From: Geothrix edaphica
GTDB lineage: Bacteria > Acidobacteriota > Holophagae > Holophagales > Holophagaceae
DNA: 64,000 bases
Direction of reading: 5' to 3'
Assembly: GCF_030268045.1 (NCBI RefSeq)
Contig: NZ_BSDC01000003.1
Coordinates: forward strand, 310,001-374,000
This document shows, piece after piece, positions 51,862 to 61,321 of this stretch. The notes below the pieces were generated by a model. The model had not been told where the DNA came from and did not search any database. It saw only the letters and a program-made list of their open reading frames with translations. Position numbers and translations under genes: made by a program. The stretch's first letter is position 1; every line of letters begins with the position of its first letter.

Positions 51862-54024
51862 TTAGATCGCCGCTATTTTCCGGTAGGCCTCTAGGAAATC
51901 CTTAGGCTGGGGGAGGATCTCATCTTCCAGGGCCGGATAGTAGGCCACCCAGGTGTCCTTGGCTGCCACCCGGCGCACGGGGGCATCCAGGTGGAAGAAC
52001 AGCTCGTCGGCGATGCGGGCCGCGATCTCGCTGCCGTAGCCCCAGCTGAGCGTGTCCTCGTGGGCCACGATCACGCGGTGGGTCTTCTTCACCGTGCGCT
52101 CGATGGCGGCCCAGTCGTAGGGATTGAGCGTGCGGAGGTCGAGGATCTCGACGGAGATGCCCTCCTTCTCCGCCTCCCGGGCCGCCTGCACGGCGCGGTG
52201 GACGGTGTTCCCATAGGTGATGACGGACAGGCTCGTGCCCTCACGCACCAGGCGGGCCTTGCCGAAGGGGATCGTGAAGTCCGGTCCGGGATCATTGCCC
52301 TTGTTGTGGGTCTGCCGGTAGAGGTGCTTGGGCTCCAGGAAGAGCACGGGATCGTCGCAGCGGATGGCCGTGCGCAGCAGGCCCGCGGCATCCAGGGCGG
52401 TGCTGGGGCAGACGACCCTCAAACCGGGGATGTGGGTGAAGGTGCTCTCGCCGCACTGGCTGTGGTACGTGGCCCCGCCCATGAGGTAGCCGGCGATGGG
52501 CACCCGCACCACCATGGGTGCCTTGAACGCGCCGTTGGAGCGCCAGCGGATGGTGGCCAGCTCGTCCCGGAGCTGCTGCATGGCGGGCCAGATGTAGTCG
52601 AAGAACTGGATCTCCACCACGGGCTTGAAGCCGCGCGCGGCGAGGCCGATGGCCCGGCCGATGATGGTGGCCTCGGCCAGGGGCGAGTTGTAGACCCGGT
52701 GACTGCCGAACTGCTTCTGGAGGCCGTGGGTGGCCTTGAAGACGCCGCCCTTGCCCTTCACCTCGCCGAGGATCTCCTCCCGGCTGGCGTCCGCCACGTC
52801 CTCGCCGAAGAGGAGGATGCGCGGATCCCGGGCCATCTCGTGTTTCAGCGTGGCGTTGATGAGATCGATCATCGTCTTCGTGCCGGTGGCCTGGTCGCCC
52901 GCCGCCTGCTCGGTGTCGAAGGCGGCCGACGTGGGATCCACCTCTTCGCTGTACAGGTGCTGATAGAAGCTCCCGGGCTCGGGCCGCGGGGCAGCTTCGG
53001 CCTCCTCCCAGGCGAAGTCGATCTCGGCCTGGATCTCCTCCTTCAGCATCTGGAGCTGCTCAGGGCTCAGGTCGCCCCAGGCCACGAGCTGGTTCGCGTA
53101 GGCGGTGACGGGATCCCGCAGGGCCTCGGCCTCCCGCTGGGCCTTGGACTTGTAGAGCTGCTCGTCATCGGAAAGGGAGTGGCTGTAGGGGCGTATCACC
53201 TTGGCCCGCACCAGGGCCGGGCCCTTGCGGGCGCGGGCATGGTCCACGGCGGCCTTCATGGCCGCGTAGCTGGCGAGGGGATCACAGCCGTCCACCTCAT
53301 CCAGGATCAGCAGGCCGTGCGCCTCGTAGCCCTTGAGGAGGGCCGCGACGTTCCCACCGGGGTACTGCACCTCGCTGGGGGTGCTGATGGCGTAGCCGTT
53401 GTCCTCCACCAGGAAGACCACAGGCACTTTCAGATTCACGGCATTGCTGACGGCCTCCCAGAACTCGCCCTGGCTGCAGGTCCCATCGCCCGTGGTGGTC
53501 AGGGCCACCTGGTCGGAGGCAATGCCCAGCACCTCCTGCAGGCCCCCCTGCTCGGCGCGCAGCACCGCCTCCGCCGCGCCCACGGCATGAAGAAACTGGC
53601 TGCCGGTGGGGCTGGAGGTGGTGAAGATGTTCAGGCCTTTGTGGCCCCAGTGGCTGGGCATCTGCCGTCCCCCGCTGGCGGGATCCTCCACAGCGCCCAC
53701 CGAGCCCAGGAACATCTCCTTCGCGGTGTAACCCAGGCCGTAGGCCAGAGCCCGGTCGCGGTAGTAGAAGAAGAACCAGTCGTGGCCGGGCCGGAGGCAC
53801 ATGGCCGCCGCCGCCTGGATGGCCTCGTGGCCCACGCCGTTGATCTGGAAGAAGACCTTGTTCTGGCGCTTGCCCATGATCTCTTTGTCGTCGATGCGGC
53901 GCGCCGCATAGATCGTGCGGAAGAGCCGGACGCGCTGCTCGCGGGTCAGGGTCGTGGCGGGCGCGGACACGTCAGAGCGGGCGGCCAAAGGCACTCCTGG
54001 CTTGGGATGGGCTTCCAGATCCAT
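51862..54024 (-). CDS. 2-oxoacid dehydrogenase E1, fused alpha and beta subunits
   Basis: 720 residues. The N-terminal half is the E1-alpha (thiamine pyrophosphate-binding) subunit with [13 protein letters not shown], the ThDP motif, and the C-terminal half (from about 380, [13 protein letters not shown]) is E1-beta with the VAHED and PLAEATIIG motifs. This is the branched-chain/acetoin-type E1 in one chain. No E2 or E3 gene is adjacent, so the substrate (branched-chain 2-oxoacids is the likeliest) is by family. Start at MDLEAHP (54024); the longer frame to 54039 has a GTG only. No clear SD. Confidence 0.9.
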   Translation of the reverse strand: MDLEAHPKPGVPLAARSDVSAPATTLTREQRVRLFRTIYAARRIDDKEIMGKRQNKVFFQINGVGHEAIQAAAAMCLRPGHDWFFFYYRDRALAYGLGYTAKEMFLGSVGAVEDPASGGRQMPSHWGHKGLNIFTTSSPTGSQFLHAVGAAEAVLRAEQGGLQEVLGIASDQVALTTTGDGTCSQGEFWEAVSNAVNLKVPVVFLVEDNGYAISTPSEVQYPGGNVAALLKGYEAHGLLILDEVDGCDPLASYAAMKAAVDHARARKGPALVRAKVIRPYSHSLSDDEQLYKSKAQREAEALRDPVTAYANQLVAWGDLSPEQLQMLKEEIQAEIDFAWEEAEAAPRPEPGSFYQHLYSEEVDPTSAAFDTEQAAGDQATGTKTMIDLINATLKHEMARDPRILLFGEDVADASREEILGEVKGKGGVFKATHGLQKQFGSHRVYNSPLAEATIIGRAIGLAARGFKPVVEIQFFDYIWPAMQQLRDELATIRWRSNGAFKAPMVVRVPIAGYLMGGATYHSQCGESTFTHIPGLRVVCPSTALDAAGLLRTAIRCDDPVLFLEPKHLYRQTHNKGNDPGPDFTIPFGKARLVREGTSLSVITYGNTVHRAVQAAREAEKEGISVEILDLRTLNPYDWAAIERTVKKTHRVIVAHEDTLSWGYGSEIAARIADELFFHLDAPVRRVAAKDTWVAYYPALEDEILPQPKDFLEAYRKIAAI

Positions 54025-54150
54025 TGCGAAATCTAGCACGGGCCCGGGTGGCCCCGATTTATCCGCTTATTTTCCACAGACCTTCCGCTTTTTCGAATCA
54101 TTTCGTACATGCGACACAGACCGCCGCAGATCAATTCATGACGAAAGGGT

Positions 54151-55308
54151 CTAGAAACTAGCCCCCAGGCTCACGGTGCCGGATACGCCGTCTCGGAATA
54201 CCGCCCCCTGGGCGTCCTTCAGGTCCCGGTTGAGGCGATCCCTTCGGAGTTCGATTCGGGCGAAGGCCGCCCCGTGCTTCTTTTCCACGCCAAGGCTGAG
54301 GGACTGGGCACGGAGACCGGCCCCGAGGCGACCCGCGTAGCCCGTGCCTCCGAGCCCAAGGCTCTCCCGGATCGAAGGGTCTGCGGACAAGCGCACGCCT
54401 TCGTCATCGGTCAGCCATTCCGACCGGGCGAAGAGGCTGACGGACGGCGCCACCTGATGCTTGTAGATGAGCCCATACCCCCGGAAAGCGGTCGTGACTG
54501 GGGCCGTGGCGCCGAGAATGCTGCCCTCCGCGAAGGTCTCCCGTCCCAGGGAGACCTCCCCTTGAAGGGTGGAAGGACCGCCGACCCACTGGCCCATGAG
54601 GCAGACGCGCTCGCGTTTCCGCCCTTCGGCACCGCTGTTGGCGCTGGATCCGAGGCCCTCCTGCTCCGGCCCAGAGTAGACATGAAGCGACAGGTAATTG
54701 TCCTGCGATCCCCCGTGGTTGTAGGTGATCCCGAGCCCCACGGTCTTCCCGTGGTTGTTGTCCTTGAGGCGATCCTCCCCGTTGAACGCCCAGAGATCCG
54801 AACTCCAGACCGGACTGAAGGCGTGGTGCCAGTGGATCCCCACCTGGCCGAAGGGATCCACGAAGCTGAAGAGCAGGCCCCGGCTGGCGGTCACATTCTG
54901 CGAGCCATCGAGGAATTCCATGCCGATGAAGGTGATCATCCGCCCGGCGCGGAAGGTGTCGCGTTCGCCCGTCCACACCAGCATGGCCTCCACGGCGGCG
55001 GTGCTGCCCGTCTCTCCGGTGGCGGTCTGAACGGCCCGGCCCGCCTGCCCCGCGAGCAGGGTGGCCTTGGCGGACCAGCCCTCGGCGAAGGCCGCATCCG
55101 CCCCGAGCATGAGGCCATCGAGAGAGAACTGGCTCTGGCCCGCTTCAAGGGGCCGGAAAACCAGGGAGCCATCCGGCGTCTCGCGGTTCTGCGTCACCGC
55201 GGAAGCCCACAGGGAGCCGCGCCATTTGAGCGTGGGGGCCGCAGGCGCCTGGGCCTGCAGGACGGCCCCCAGAGCCGTGAACAGGAACAACTTGGAATGG
55301 GTCCGCAT
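54151..55308 (-). CDS. putative outer-membrane porin-like beta-barrel protein
   Basis: 385 residues. A signal peptide (LFLFTALGAVLQAQ) leads to a Gly/aromatic-rich strand-turn pattern with repeats such as GLGITYNHGG and LGVEKKHGA and a terminal LGASF. It resembles putative porin-2/OmpL-type barrels (a DUF1597-like set is possible). It is on the same strand as amtB, whose stop is 95 bases upstream, but the transcript is unclear. It may be a solute channel. Confidence 0.75.
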   Translation of the reverse strand: MRTHSKLFLFTALGAVLQAQAPAAPTLKWRGSLWASAVTQNRETPDGSLVFRPLEAGQSQFSLDGLMLGADAAFAEGWSAKATLLAGQAGRAVQTATGETGSTAAVEAMLVWTGERDTFRAGRMITFIGMEFLDGSQNVTASRGLLFSFVDPFGQVGIHWHHAFSPVWSSDLWAFNGEDRLKDNNHGKTVGLGITYNHGGSQDNYLSLHVYSGPEQEGLGSSANSGAEGRKRERVCLMGQWVGGPSTLQGEVSLGRETFAEGSILGATAPVTTAFRGYGLIYKHQVAPSVSLFARSEWLTDDEGVRLSADPSIRESLGLGGTGYAGRLGAGLRAQSLSLGVEKKHGAAFARIELRRDRLNRDLKDAQGAVFRDGVSGTVSLGASF

Positions 55309-55403
55309 GCATGTCTCCGTGACACAAGGGAGGGGCGGCCCCAGAGAGCCGCCCAACCCATGATCCTTAAAACGCCTGCCTTAGCGCCGGGGCGGCGCAG
55401 CGT

Positions 55404-56642
55404 TCATAACCCCTGGGGGTAGGCCTCTTCACCGTGCAGTTCGGTATCGAGCCCCTTCTCTTCCGCCGTGGCCCCCACGCGGACCGGCGTGATGCGATCG
55501 ATGATCCAAAGCATTCCGTAGGTGAAGCCGAAAGCCCACACGGAAGATATCGCCACGGCCGCCATCTGCTTGCCGAAGAAGCCCACGTTGCCCAGGAGCA
55601 GCCCGTCGGTGCCGGCGGGGTTCCAGGCCCTGGAGGCGAAAATGCCGAGGAAGATCACGCCGATGAGGCCGCCCACGCCATGCACGCCCCAGACATCCAG
55701 CGCGTCGTCCCAGCCCAGCTTGTTCTTCAGGGCCACAGCGTAGTAGCAGATCACGCCCGCCAGGATGCCGATGAGGGCGGCTGTGCTGAGGGAGACATAG
55801 CCCGCCGCGGGGGTGATGGTGGCGAGGCCCGCCACGGCACCCGTGAGCAGGCCCACGAACTTGGGCTGCTTGGCGTTCATCCACTCCACCAGCATCCAGG
55901 TGGCGGCCGCAAAGGAGGCCGCCACATCGGTGTTCAGGAAGGCGCTTGCGGTGACGGAATCGACGCGCAATTCCGAACCCGCATTGAAGCCATACCAGCC
56001 GAACCACAGAAGGCCGGTGCCCAGGGCGATCAGGGGGATGTTGTGCGGCACGTTCTCCACCACCTTGCGGCGGCCCACGTAGAGGATGGAGGCCAGGGCG
56101 GCAAATCCCGCGGTGTTATGCACCACGATGCCCCCGGCGAAATCAAGGACGCCCCACTTGGCCAGAATGCCCTCAGGGCTCCACACCATGTGGACGAAGG
56201 GGAAGTAGACGAAGACCAGCCAGCCCGTCAGGAAGAGGAAGTAGGCCTTGAAGGTCACGCGGTTCGCGAAGGCCCCCGTGATCAGCGCCGGCGTGATGAT
56301 GGCGAACATCATCTGGTAGGCCACGTGGACGATCAGTGGGATGCCCGCGTCATTGCCCGTGAACATGGTGGTCAGGGTGATGCCCTTCAGGAAGGCGTAG
56401 TGGGTGGGATCGCCCACGATGCCGTGCCAGGTCGGACCGAAGCACATCGAATACCCGAAGGCGAACCACAGCACCGTGGTCCAGCCCAGGGAGACGAAGC
56501 TCTGGGTCATGATCGTCAGCACGTTCTTGCGGCCTACCAGCCCGCCGTAGAAGAAGGCCAAACCCGGCGTCATGAGCATGACGAGGCTCGCGCATAGAAG
56601 CATGAACGCTGTATTCCCGACATTCAGTGGCATGGGCGCCAT
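55404..56642 (-). CDS. amt: ammonium transporter
   Basis: 412 residues, Amt/Mep/Rh family with about 11 helices. The entrance and twin-His pore signatures are recognisable: FFYGGLVGRKN, FAGGIVVHNTAGFAAL with the His, and WGVHGVGGLIGVIFLG with the second His. GGAGG SD before MAPMPLN (56642); the upstream frame is not membrane-like. No glnK gene is adjacent, which is unusual for an amt gene, so PII control would act in trans. Confidence 0.95.
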   Translation of the reverse strand: MAPMPLNVGNTAFMLLCASLVMLMTPGLAFFYGGLVGRKNVLTIMTQSFVSLGWTTVLWFAFGYSMCFGPTWHGIVGDPTHYAFLKGITLTTMFTGNDAGIPLIVHVAYQMMFAIITPALITGAFANRVTFKAYFLFLTGWLVFVYFPFVHMVWSPEGILAKWGVLDFAGGIVVHNTAGFAALASILYVGRRKVVENVPHNIPLIALGTGLLWFGWYGFNAGSELRVDSVTASAFLNTDVAASFAAATWMLVEWMNAKQPKFVGLLTGAVAGLATITPAAGYVSLSTAALIGILAGVICYYAVALKNKLGWDDALDVWGVHGVGGLIGVIFLGIFASRAWNPAGTDGLLLGNVGFFGKQMAAVAISSVWAFGFTYGMLWIIDRITPVRVGATAEEKGLDTELHGEEAYPQGL

Positions 56643-56770
56643 AAAAGGAACCTCCTCATCCGGATTCGCCAGATGCCGGAAGTATGCAGAGAAGGGCTTG
56701 TGACGCGGGTCCACCGGTTCAACTTTTTACGCGCTTTTTATGCGGCTCCACCGTTTACCCTGGATCTTCC

Positions 56771-58678
56771 ATGGAAGCCGCGCCTCGCCCCATCCTGGTG
56801 GCCCTCGGAGCCGAGGCGCGCGCCCTCCGCCTCATCCAGGCCGGGTTCCGCCTGGCCCGGAAACGATCCGCCCCGTGGATCGCGGTCCACGTGGAAACCG
56901 GGGGCGCCCAGTTGGTGGAGGATGGCGAACAGGTCCAGGTGTGGCTGCAGGAGGCCCAGCGCCTGGGCGCCGAGATCCGGATCGTCCAGGCACCCACCCT
57001 GGCCCAGGGACTGTCGGAAGTAACCCGCAGCTCCCACGCGCAGGCCCTGCTGCTGGGACGCTCGCGGGACCGGTGGCCATGGGCCCGGGTGGGCCATTCC
57101 ACCGCCGACGAACTCCAGCGCCGTGGCCTCGACACGTGCATCGAGGTCCTGGACGACCGAAGCGAGTCAGCGGGCCCAGAACACCGGGGCACCGGCTTCG
57201 GGGCCATGGTGGGCACCCTCAGTGTCCTGGCGGCCTGCTCGGGGCTGGCCTGGCTGGTACCGCGGGAGGGGAACATCGCCCTGGTGCTGCCGGTCTACCT
57301 GGCCGCGGTGGCCTTCATCGCCCACCGCTGGGGCCAGGGGCTCGCCGTGCTGGCCTCGGTCCTGGCTGCGTTGCTCTACAGCTTCCTGCTGGAGACGCCC
57401 CGCTTCAGCGACGCCGCGGCTCACTGGCCGAACCTGCTCTTCTTCCTGGCCATGCTGCTTGCCGCACAGGCCGTGGTGGGGCTCCTCCACCGGCTGCGGG
57501 ACCAGGCCCGCGAGGTGCAGCGCCGGGAGGTGCACACCGCCTCGCTGTACCTGCTGGGCCGGGCCCTGGCACGCAGCCTCACCCCGAGGCAAGTGGCCGA
57601 CACCGCGGTGGAACACCTTCGCCGCGTGTTCAAGGCGGAGGCCTGCCTGCTGTTTCCCGAAGGTTCCGGATGGCGGGCTCTGCCTCCCCCCTCTCTGGAT
57701 CTGGGCCTGCCCCCGCCTGAAGAACTGCTGCCCCGGCTGGACGTCGGGGAGCGACTCGGGGATCCACTGGAGCCGCTCTCCATCGGCCGGGCCTACTGCC
57801 TTTCCCTCACGGGCACGGACCGGAGCGAAGGCGTCCTCCAGGTGCGGCCTCGGGAGACGGCCGACCTGCCACCGGGCACCTGGGAGCTGCTGAAGGCCTT
57901 TGCCGTCCAGATCGCCCTGGCCCTTGAGCGCCTGCGCTGGCTGGAGGAAGCGCGCAAGGCCCAGGTGGAGAGCGAGACAGAACGCATGCGGAGCACCCTT
58001 CTGGGGGCCATCGGGCATGATCTCCGGACGCCCCTCGCCGCCATTCATGGGGCGGCCGGCAGCCTCCTGCTGCCCGGCCAGATCCCAGAATCCACCCGGC
58101 GCGACCTGCTCACCATGATCCAGGACGAAAGCGAACGGCTGGCCCAGCTGCTGGGGAACCTCCTCGATCTCACTCGGCTGGAGAGCGGAAACATCCAGGT
58201 CCAGAAGGAATGGCAGCCCATTGAAGAGGTCGTCGGTTCGGCCCTGGGCCGGATGGAGCGCCGCCAGGGCGCGCTGCCTGTGCATGTGGACCTGCCACAG
58301 GACCTGACCCTGGCCCCTTTCGATGCGGTTCTCATCGAGCAGGTGCTCGTCAACCTCCTGACGAACGCCCAGCGCCATGCACCAGGGCTGGAAACAGATC
58401 TGAGGGCCTGGGACGAGCCGGGCTGGGTTCACCTGGAAGTGGCCGATCGGGGGCCGGGCATCCCGAGCGGGTTCGAGGATCGGATCTTCGACAAGTTCTT
58501 CCGCCTGCCGGAGGCGCGTGAAGGCGGCGTGGGCCTGGGGCTCGCCATCTGCCGAGCCATCGTCCAGGCCCATGGGGGAAGGATCTATGTGGAGGAGCGA
58601 TCAGGCGGCGGTTCCAGCTTCCGCTTCGCCCTGCCCCTCGATGGCACCCCGCCCCAGCCCCCGGAAGGTGCCCGGTGA
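56771..58678 (+). CDS. KdpD-like sensor histidine kinase lacking the KdpD N-domain
   Basis: 635 residues. It opens directly with a universal-stress-protein (USP) domain (about 10-120), then four hydrophobic helices (about 145-245) as in the KdpD DUF4118 segment. A GAF-like region (about 275-390) precedes the dimerisation domain with phospho-acceptor His416 (IGHDLRTPLAAIHGA), and the ATPase domain has N and G boxes (NLLTNAQRHA, GVGLGLAI). The ~200-residue KdpD ATP/K+ domain with a P-loop is absent. It overlaps the response-regulator gene (GTGA). No kdpFABC operon is nearby; the target is unknown. The start is at MEAAPRP; no clear SD. Confidence 0.88.
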   Translation: MEAAPRPILVALGAEARALRLIQAGFRLARKRSAPWIAVHVETGGAQLVEDGEQVQVWLQEAQRLGAEIRIVQAPTLAQGLSEVTRSSHAQALLLGRSRDRWPWARVGHSTADELQRRGLDTCIEVLDDRSESAGPEHRGTGFGAMVGTLSVLAACSGLAWLVPREGNIALVLPVYLAAVAFIAHRWGQGLAVLASVLAALLYSFLLETPRFSDAAAHWPNLLFFLAMLLAAQAVVGLLHRLRDQAREVQRREVHTASLYLLGRALARSLTPRQVADTAVEHLRRVFKAEACLLFPEGSGWRALPPPSLDLGLPPPEELLPRLDVGERLGDPLEPLSIGRAYCLSLTGTDRSEGVLQVRPRETADLPPGTWELLKAFAVQIALALERLRWLEEARKAQVESETERMRSTLLGAIGHDLRTPLAAIHGAAGSLLLPGQIPESTRRDLLTMIQDESERLAQLLGNLLDLTRLESGNIQVQKEWQPIEEVVGSALGRMERRQGALPVHVDLPQDLTLAPFDAVLIEQVLVNLLTNAQRHAPGLETDLRAWDEPGWVHLEVADRGPGIPSGFEDRIFDKFFRLPEAREGGVGLGLAICRAIVQAHGGRIYVEERSGGGSSFRFALPLDGTPPQPPEGAR

Positions 58679-59373
58679 GCCAACCGCTGATTCTCATCAT
58701 CGAGGATGAAGAGGCCCTCCGCCGCTTCCTGATCCCCACCCTCTCCGGCCAGAAATACCAGGTGCTGAGCGCGGCCACCGCCGTCGAGGGCCTGGCCCTG
58801 GCGCGCAGCCACAACCCGGACCTGGTGCTGCTGGACCTGGGCCTGCCCGACCGGGATGGCATGGACGTGCTGAAGGAGATCCGGAGCTGGAGCCGCAAAC
58901 CGGTGGTGATCCTGAGCGCCCGCAACCAGGAACGCGACAAGGTGCGGGCCCTCGACCAGGGCGCCGACGACTACCTCGCCAAACCCTTCGGCGCCGCGGA
59001 ACTGCTGGCCCGGATCCGCGTGGCGCTGCGCCACACCCTCCTGACCGAAGTGGCCGAACTCGTGGTCAGCAGCGGCGGCTTCCGGATCGACCTCGAGCGG
59101 CGGGAGGTCAGCCTGGGAGGCCGGATCGTGAAGCTGACCGCTCTGGAATACCGTCTGCTGGAGGCTCTGGTGCGCCGCAACGGAAAGGTGGCCACCCACA
59201 GCCAGCTGCTGGCGGAAGTCTGGGGTCCCGGGGGTGAGGGCAACACCCACTACCTCCGCATCTACATGGCCATGCTCCGCCGCAAGCTCGAGGCTGACCC
59301 CACCCGGCCCCGGCATTTCATCACTGAACCGAACGTCGGCTACCGCCTGAATCTGGACGCCCCCACGCCATGA
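58675..59373 (+). CDS. OmpR/KdpE-type response regulator
   Basis: 232 residues. The receiver domain has the acidic pair DE near 11, phospho-acceptor Asp54 (VLLDLGLPD), Thr/Ser and Lys (DYLAKPFG), and the C-terminal winged helix (NTHYLRIYMAMLRRKLE) is OmpR-like and most like KdpE. It starts with GTG overlapping the kinase stop, so it is translationally coupled to it. Its target is unknown; the neighbouring amt gene is divergent from this operon and a candidate only by position. Confidence 0.92.
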   Translation: MSQPLILIIEDEEALRRFLIPTLSGQKYQVLSAATAVEGLALARSHNPDLVLLDLGLPDRDGMDVLKEIRSWSRKPVVILSARNQERDKVRALDQGADDYLAKPFGAAELLARIRVALRHTLLTEVAELVVSSGGFRIDLERREVSLGGRIVKLTALEYRLLEALVRRNGKVATHSQLLAEVWGPGGEGNTHYLRIYMAMLRRKLEADPTRPRHFITEPNVGYRLNLDAPTP

Positions 59374-59432
59374 TCCAGGATCCAGGCATTGATCCAGAAT
59401 TCCGGTACAATCGCCTCTTTGCGAGCCCGCCG

Positions 59433-60386
59433 ATGTCTTTGTCCCCTGCCGAGATCCGCGCCATCCACGATCTGCCTGTGCCCGAACTGCTCTACCGGGC
59501 GGCCACGGCCCATCGGCAGCATTGGAACGCGGAGGAAATCCAGTTCTGCACCCTGGATTCCATCAAGACCGGCGCGTGTCCCGAGGACTGCGCCTACTGC
59601 CCCCAGAGCGCCCGCTATCAGACCGATCTGAAGGTGGAACCCCTCAAGGATGTGGACAAGGTGCTGGCTGGTGCCGCCGAGGCGAAGGCCAACGGCTCGA
59701 CCCGCTACTGCATGGGCGCGGCCTGGCGCGAGGTGAAGGACGATGCCAACTTCGATGCCGTGCTCGACATGGTGCAGGGCGTCTCCGGCATGGGCATGGA
59801 GGTCTGCGTCACCCTCGGCATGCTCAATGAGGCCCAGGCCAAGCGCCTGAAGGCGGCGGGCTGCCAAGTCTACAACCACAACATCGACTCCAGCCGCGAC
59901 TTCTACGAGACCATCATCCACACGCGGAAATTCGATGAGCGGCTGGAGACCATCGCCGCCGTGCGTGCTGCGGGCCTGGAGGTCTGCTCCGGCGGCATCG
60001 TGGGCATGGGCGAGACGGTGGATCAGCGCATCCACTTCCTCCAGGAGCTGACGGAGCTGGAGCCGGCACCCGAGAGCATCCCCATCAACCAGTTCGTGGC
60101 CGTGGACGGCACGCCGCTGGCGAACGTGGATCCCCTGCCTCCGCTGGAGCTGGTCCGCATGATCGCCACGGCCCGCATCCTCTTCCCCAAGAGCCGCATC
60201 CGCCTCAGCGCCGGCCGCACGCAGATGAGCGACGAGCTGCAGGCCCTCTGCTTCTTCGCGGGCGCCAATTCCATCTTCACGGGCGAGAAGCTCCTCACCA
60301 CCCCCAACCCCGGCGGCAACCACGACCACTGGCTGCTGAGCGCCCTGGGCATGCGGGTGGAGGGCGCCCCCGTTAAGAGTGCCTAA
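59433..60386 (+). CDS. bioB: biotin synthase
   Basis: 317 residues. Radical S-adenosylmethionine enzyme inserting sulfur into dethiobiotin. The radical-SAM Cys motif is CPEDCAYC (Cys-x3-Cys-x2-Cys), and SARYQTDL, GAAWREVK and YNHNIDSS are conserved BioB blocks. The frame also opens at 59370 (overlapping the previous stop as ATGA), but that adds 21 residues unlike the family. 59433 (MSLSPAEI) matches BioB and has a possible -10 TACAAT at 59406-59411. The stop lies inside the repeat end at 60376. No other bio gene is nearby. Confidence 0.92.
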   Translation: MSLSPAEIRAIHDLPVPELLYRAATAHRQHWNAEEIQFCTLDSIKTGACPEDCAYCPQSARYQTDLKVEPLKDVDKVLAGAAEAKANGSTRYCMGAAWREVKDDANFDAVLDMVQGVSGMGMEVCVTLGMLNEAQAKRLKAAGCQVYNHNIDSSRDFYETIIHTRKFDERLETIAAVRAAGLEVCSGGIVGMGETVDQRIHFLQELTELEPAPESIPINQFVAVDGTPLANVDPLPPLELVRMIATARILFPKSRIRLSAGRTQMSDELQALCFFAGANSIFTGEKLLTTPNPGGNHDHWLLSALGMRVEGAPVKSA

Positions 60387-60647
60387 CCAAACCCCCACGG
60401 GGCCGCGCGAGGGCCGCCGGGCGAGCGAGGCGAGGAACGCGAGGAGACGCGTAGCGGGTACTACGCGCGACGAGCGTGACGCGGCATCGCGACGCCCGCC
60501 GGTCCTCGCCCGGAGGGAGAAAGCCAGGTGGGCGCCCCGCGGTGTCAGCGCCCTTGAACGATGAACCACATCGCCCTGCGGGCCCTTCCTTGCGGTGCAT
60601 CCCACCTGGCTTTCTCGCAGCCCTGTCGGGGTTTTGTTAGGCACTCT
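60376..60647. repeat. 272-bp palindromic element with 12-bp perfect terminal inverted repeats
   Basis: The ends AGAGTGCCTAAC (60376-60387) and GTTAGGCACTCT (60636-60647) are exact inverted repeats; the similarity continues imperfectly for ~15 more bases (CAAACCCC/GGGGTTTTG). Nested inside are three more perfect inverted repeats: 9-bp arms 60417-60425/60505-60513, 7-bp arms 60448-60454/60461-60467, and 16-bp arms 60517-60532/60601-60616. No plausible protein frame or transposase lies inside. The bioB stop codon is within its left end. Confidence 0.75.
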
Positions 60648-60661
60648 ATGCTGTAGGCATC

Positions 60662-61321
60662 ATGCAGCTCATCGAAGACCTCCGCGCGGAACACGAGCTC
60701 ATCGAGCAGGTGCTGGGCTCTCTGCGGACCTTCGTGAAGGTGCGGCTGGAGGGCCAGGGCGATCCGGCCGACGGTCCCCGTTTCATGGCCTTCTTCCGTC
60801 GCTATGCCGGCGACTTCCACCACCACAAGGAGGAGGAGGTCCTGTTCAGGGCCCTGGCGGAGCGGGCCGAGCTGCCCGCCCACCGCGGCCCCATCGCCGC
60901 CCTCACCGGGGAGCACCAGCGCATGGCCGGCCTGCTGGACGGCCTGGAGGATCTGCTCGGCTCCGACCTCGCCACCGCGGAGGCCCGCCAGCAGATGGAG
61001 GCGCTGGCCGTGGACTACAGCCGCTCCTTGTGGCGGCACATCGATGCCGAGAACTCGGTACTCTACCCCCAGGGTGAGGAGCGCCTCCGCCGCTTCCATG
61101 TGCGGGAGCTGCCTTCCCGCCCCATGACCGGAGCCGAGGCCGCCGCCCGCGAAGGCGCCCTCGCCTTGATCCAGGTCTACCCGCCCATGCACGATGCCGA
61201 GGTTCACCGCGGTGATGGCTGCGTGGCCTGCCCCTCCTTCGGCACCACCTGCGAGGGTCTCGAATACGAGTGGTGGACCGAGCTGGAATGGGAGGAGGCG
61301 GAGGAGCGCCGGGACGATTAA
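60662..61321 (+). CDS. hemerythrin-domain (HHE) protein
   Basis: 219 residues. The four-helix HHE domain has likely iron ligands His11, His53-55 with Glu57-59, His85 and His126 with Glu130. The C-terminal ~65 residues hold a Cys pair (CVACPSFGTTC) and an acidic helix ending EEAEERRDD, which is not usual for simple hemerythrins. It would sense or bind oxygen or nitric oxide. The gene stop (TAA at 61319-61321) overlaps another copy of the repeat end at 61321. Its start is 14 bases after the 272-bp element; SD weak. Confidence 0.85.
   Translation: MQLIEDLRAEHELIEQVLGSLRTFVKVRLEGQGDPADGPRFMAFFRRYAGDFHHHKEEEVLFRALAERAELPAHRGPIAALTGEHQRMAGLLDGLEDLLGSDLATAEARQQMEALAVDYSRSLWRHIDAENSVLYPQGEERLRRFHVRELPSRPMTGAEAAAREGALALIQVYPPMHDAEVHRGDGCVACPSFGTTCEGLEYEWWTELEWEEAEERRDD

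Noticed and set aside
59389-59411. TTGATC plus TACAAT as a full promoter for bioB
   Set aside because: The boxes are only 11 bases apart; only the -10-like TACAAT was kept as weak support for the chosen start.
60373-60600. 75-codon minus-strand frame inside the 272-bp element
   Set aside because: Arg/Pro-rich, no SD, lies within nested inverted repeats; more likely repeat sequence than coding.
60376-60647. IS630/mariner-type element with TA duplication
   Set aside because: TA occurs at both flanks only if the two ends are counted asymmetrically, and there is no transposase; not claimed.
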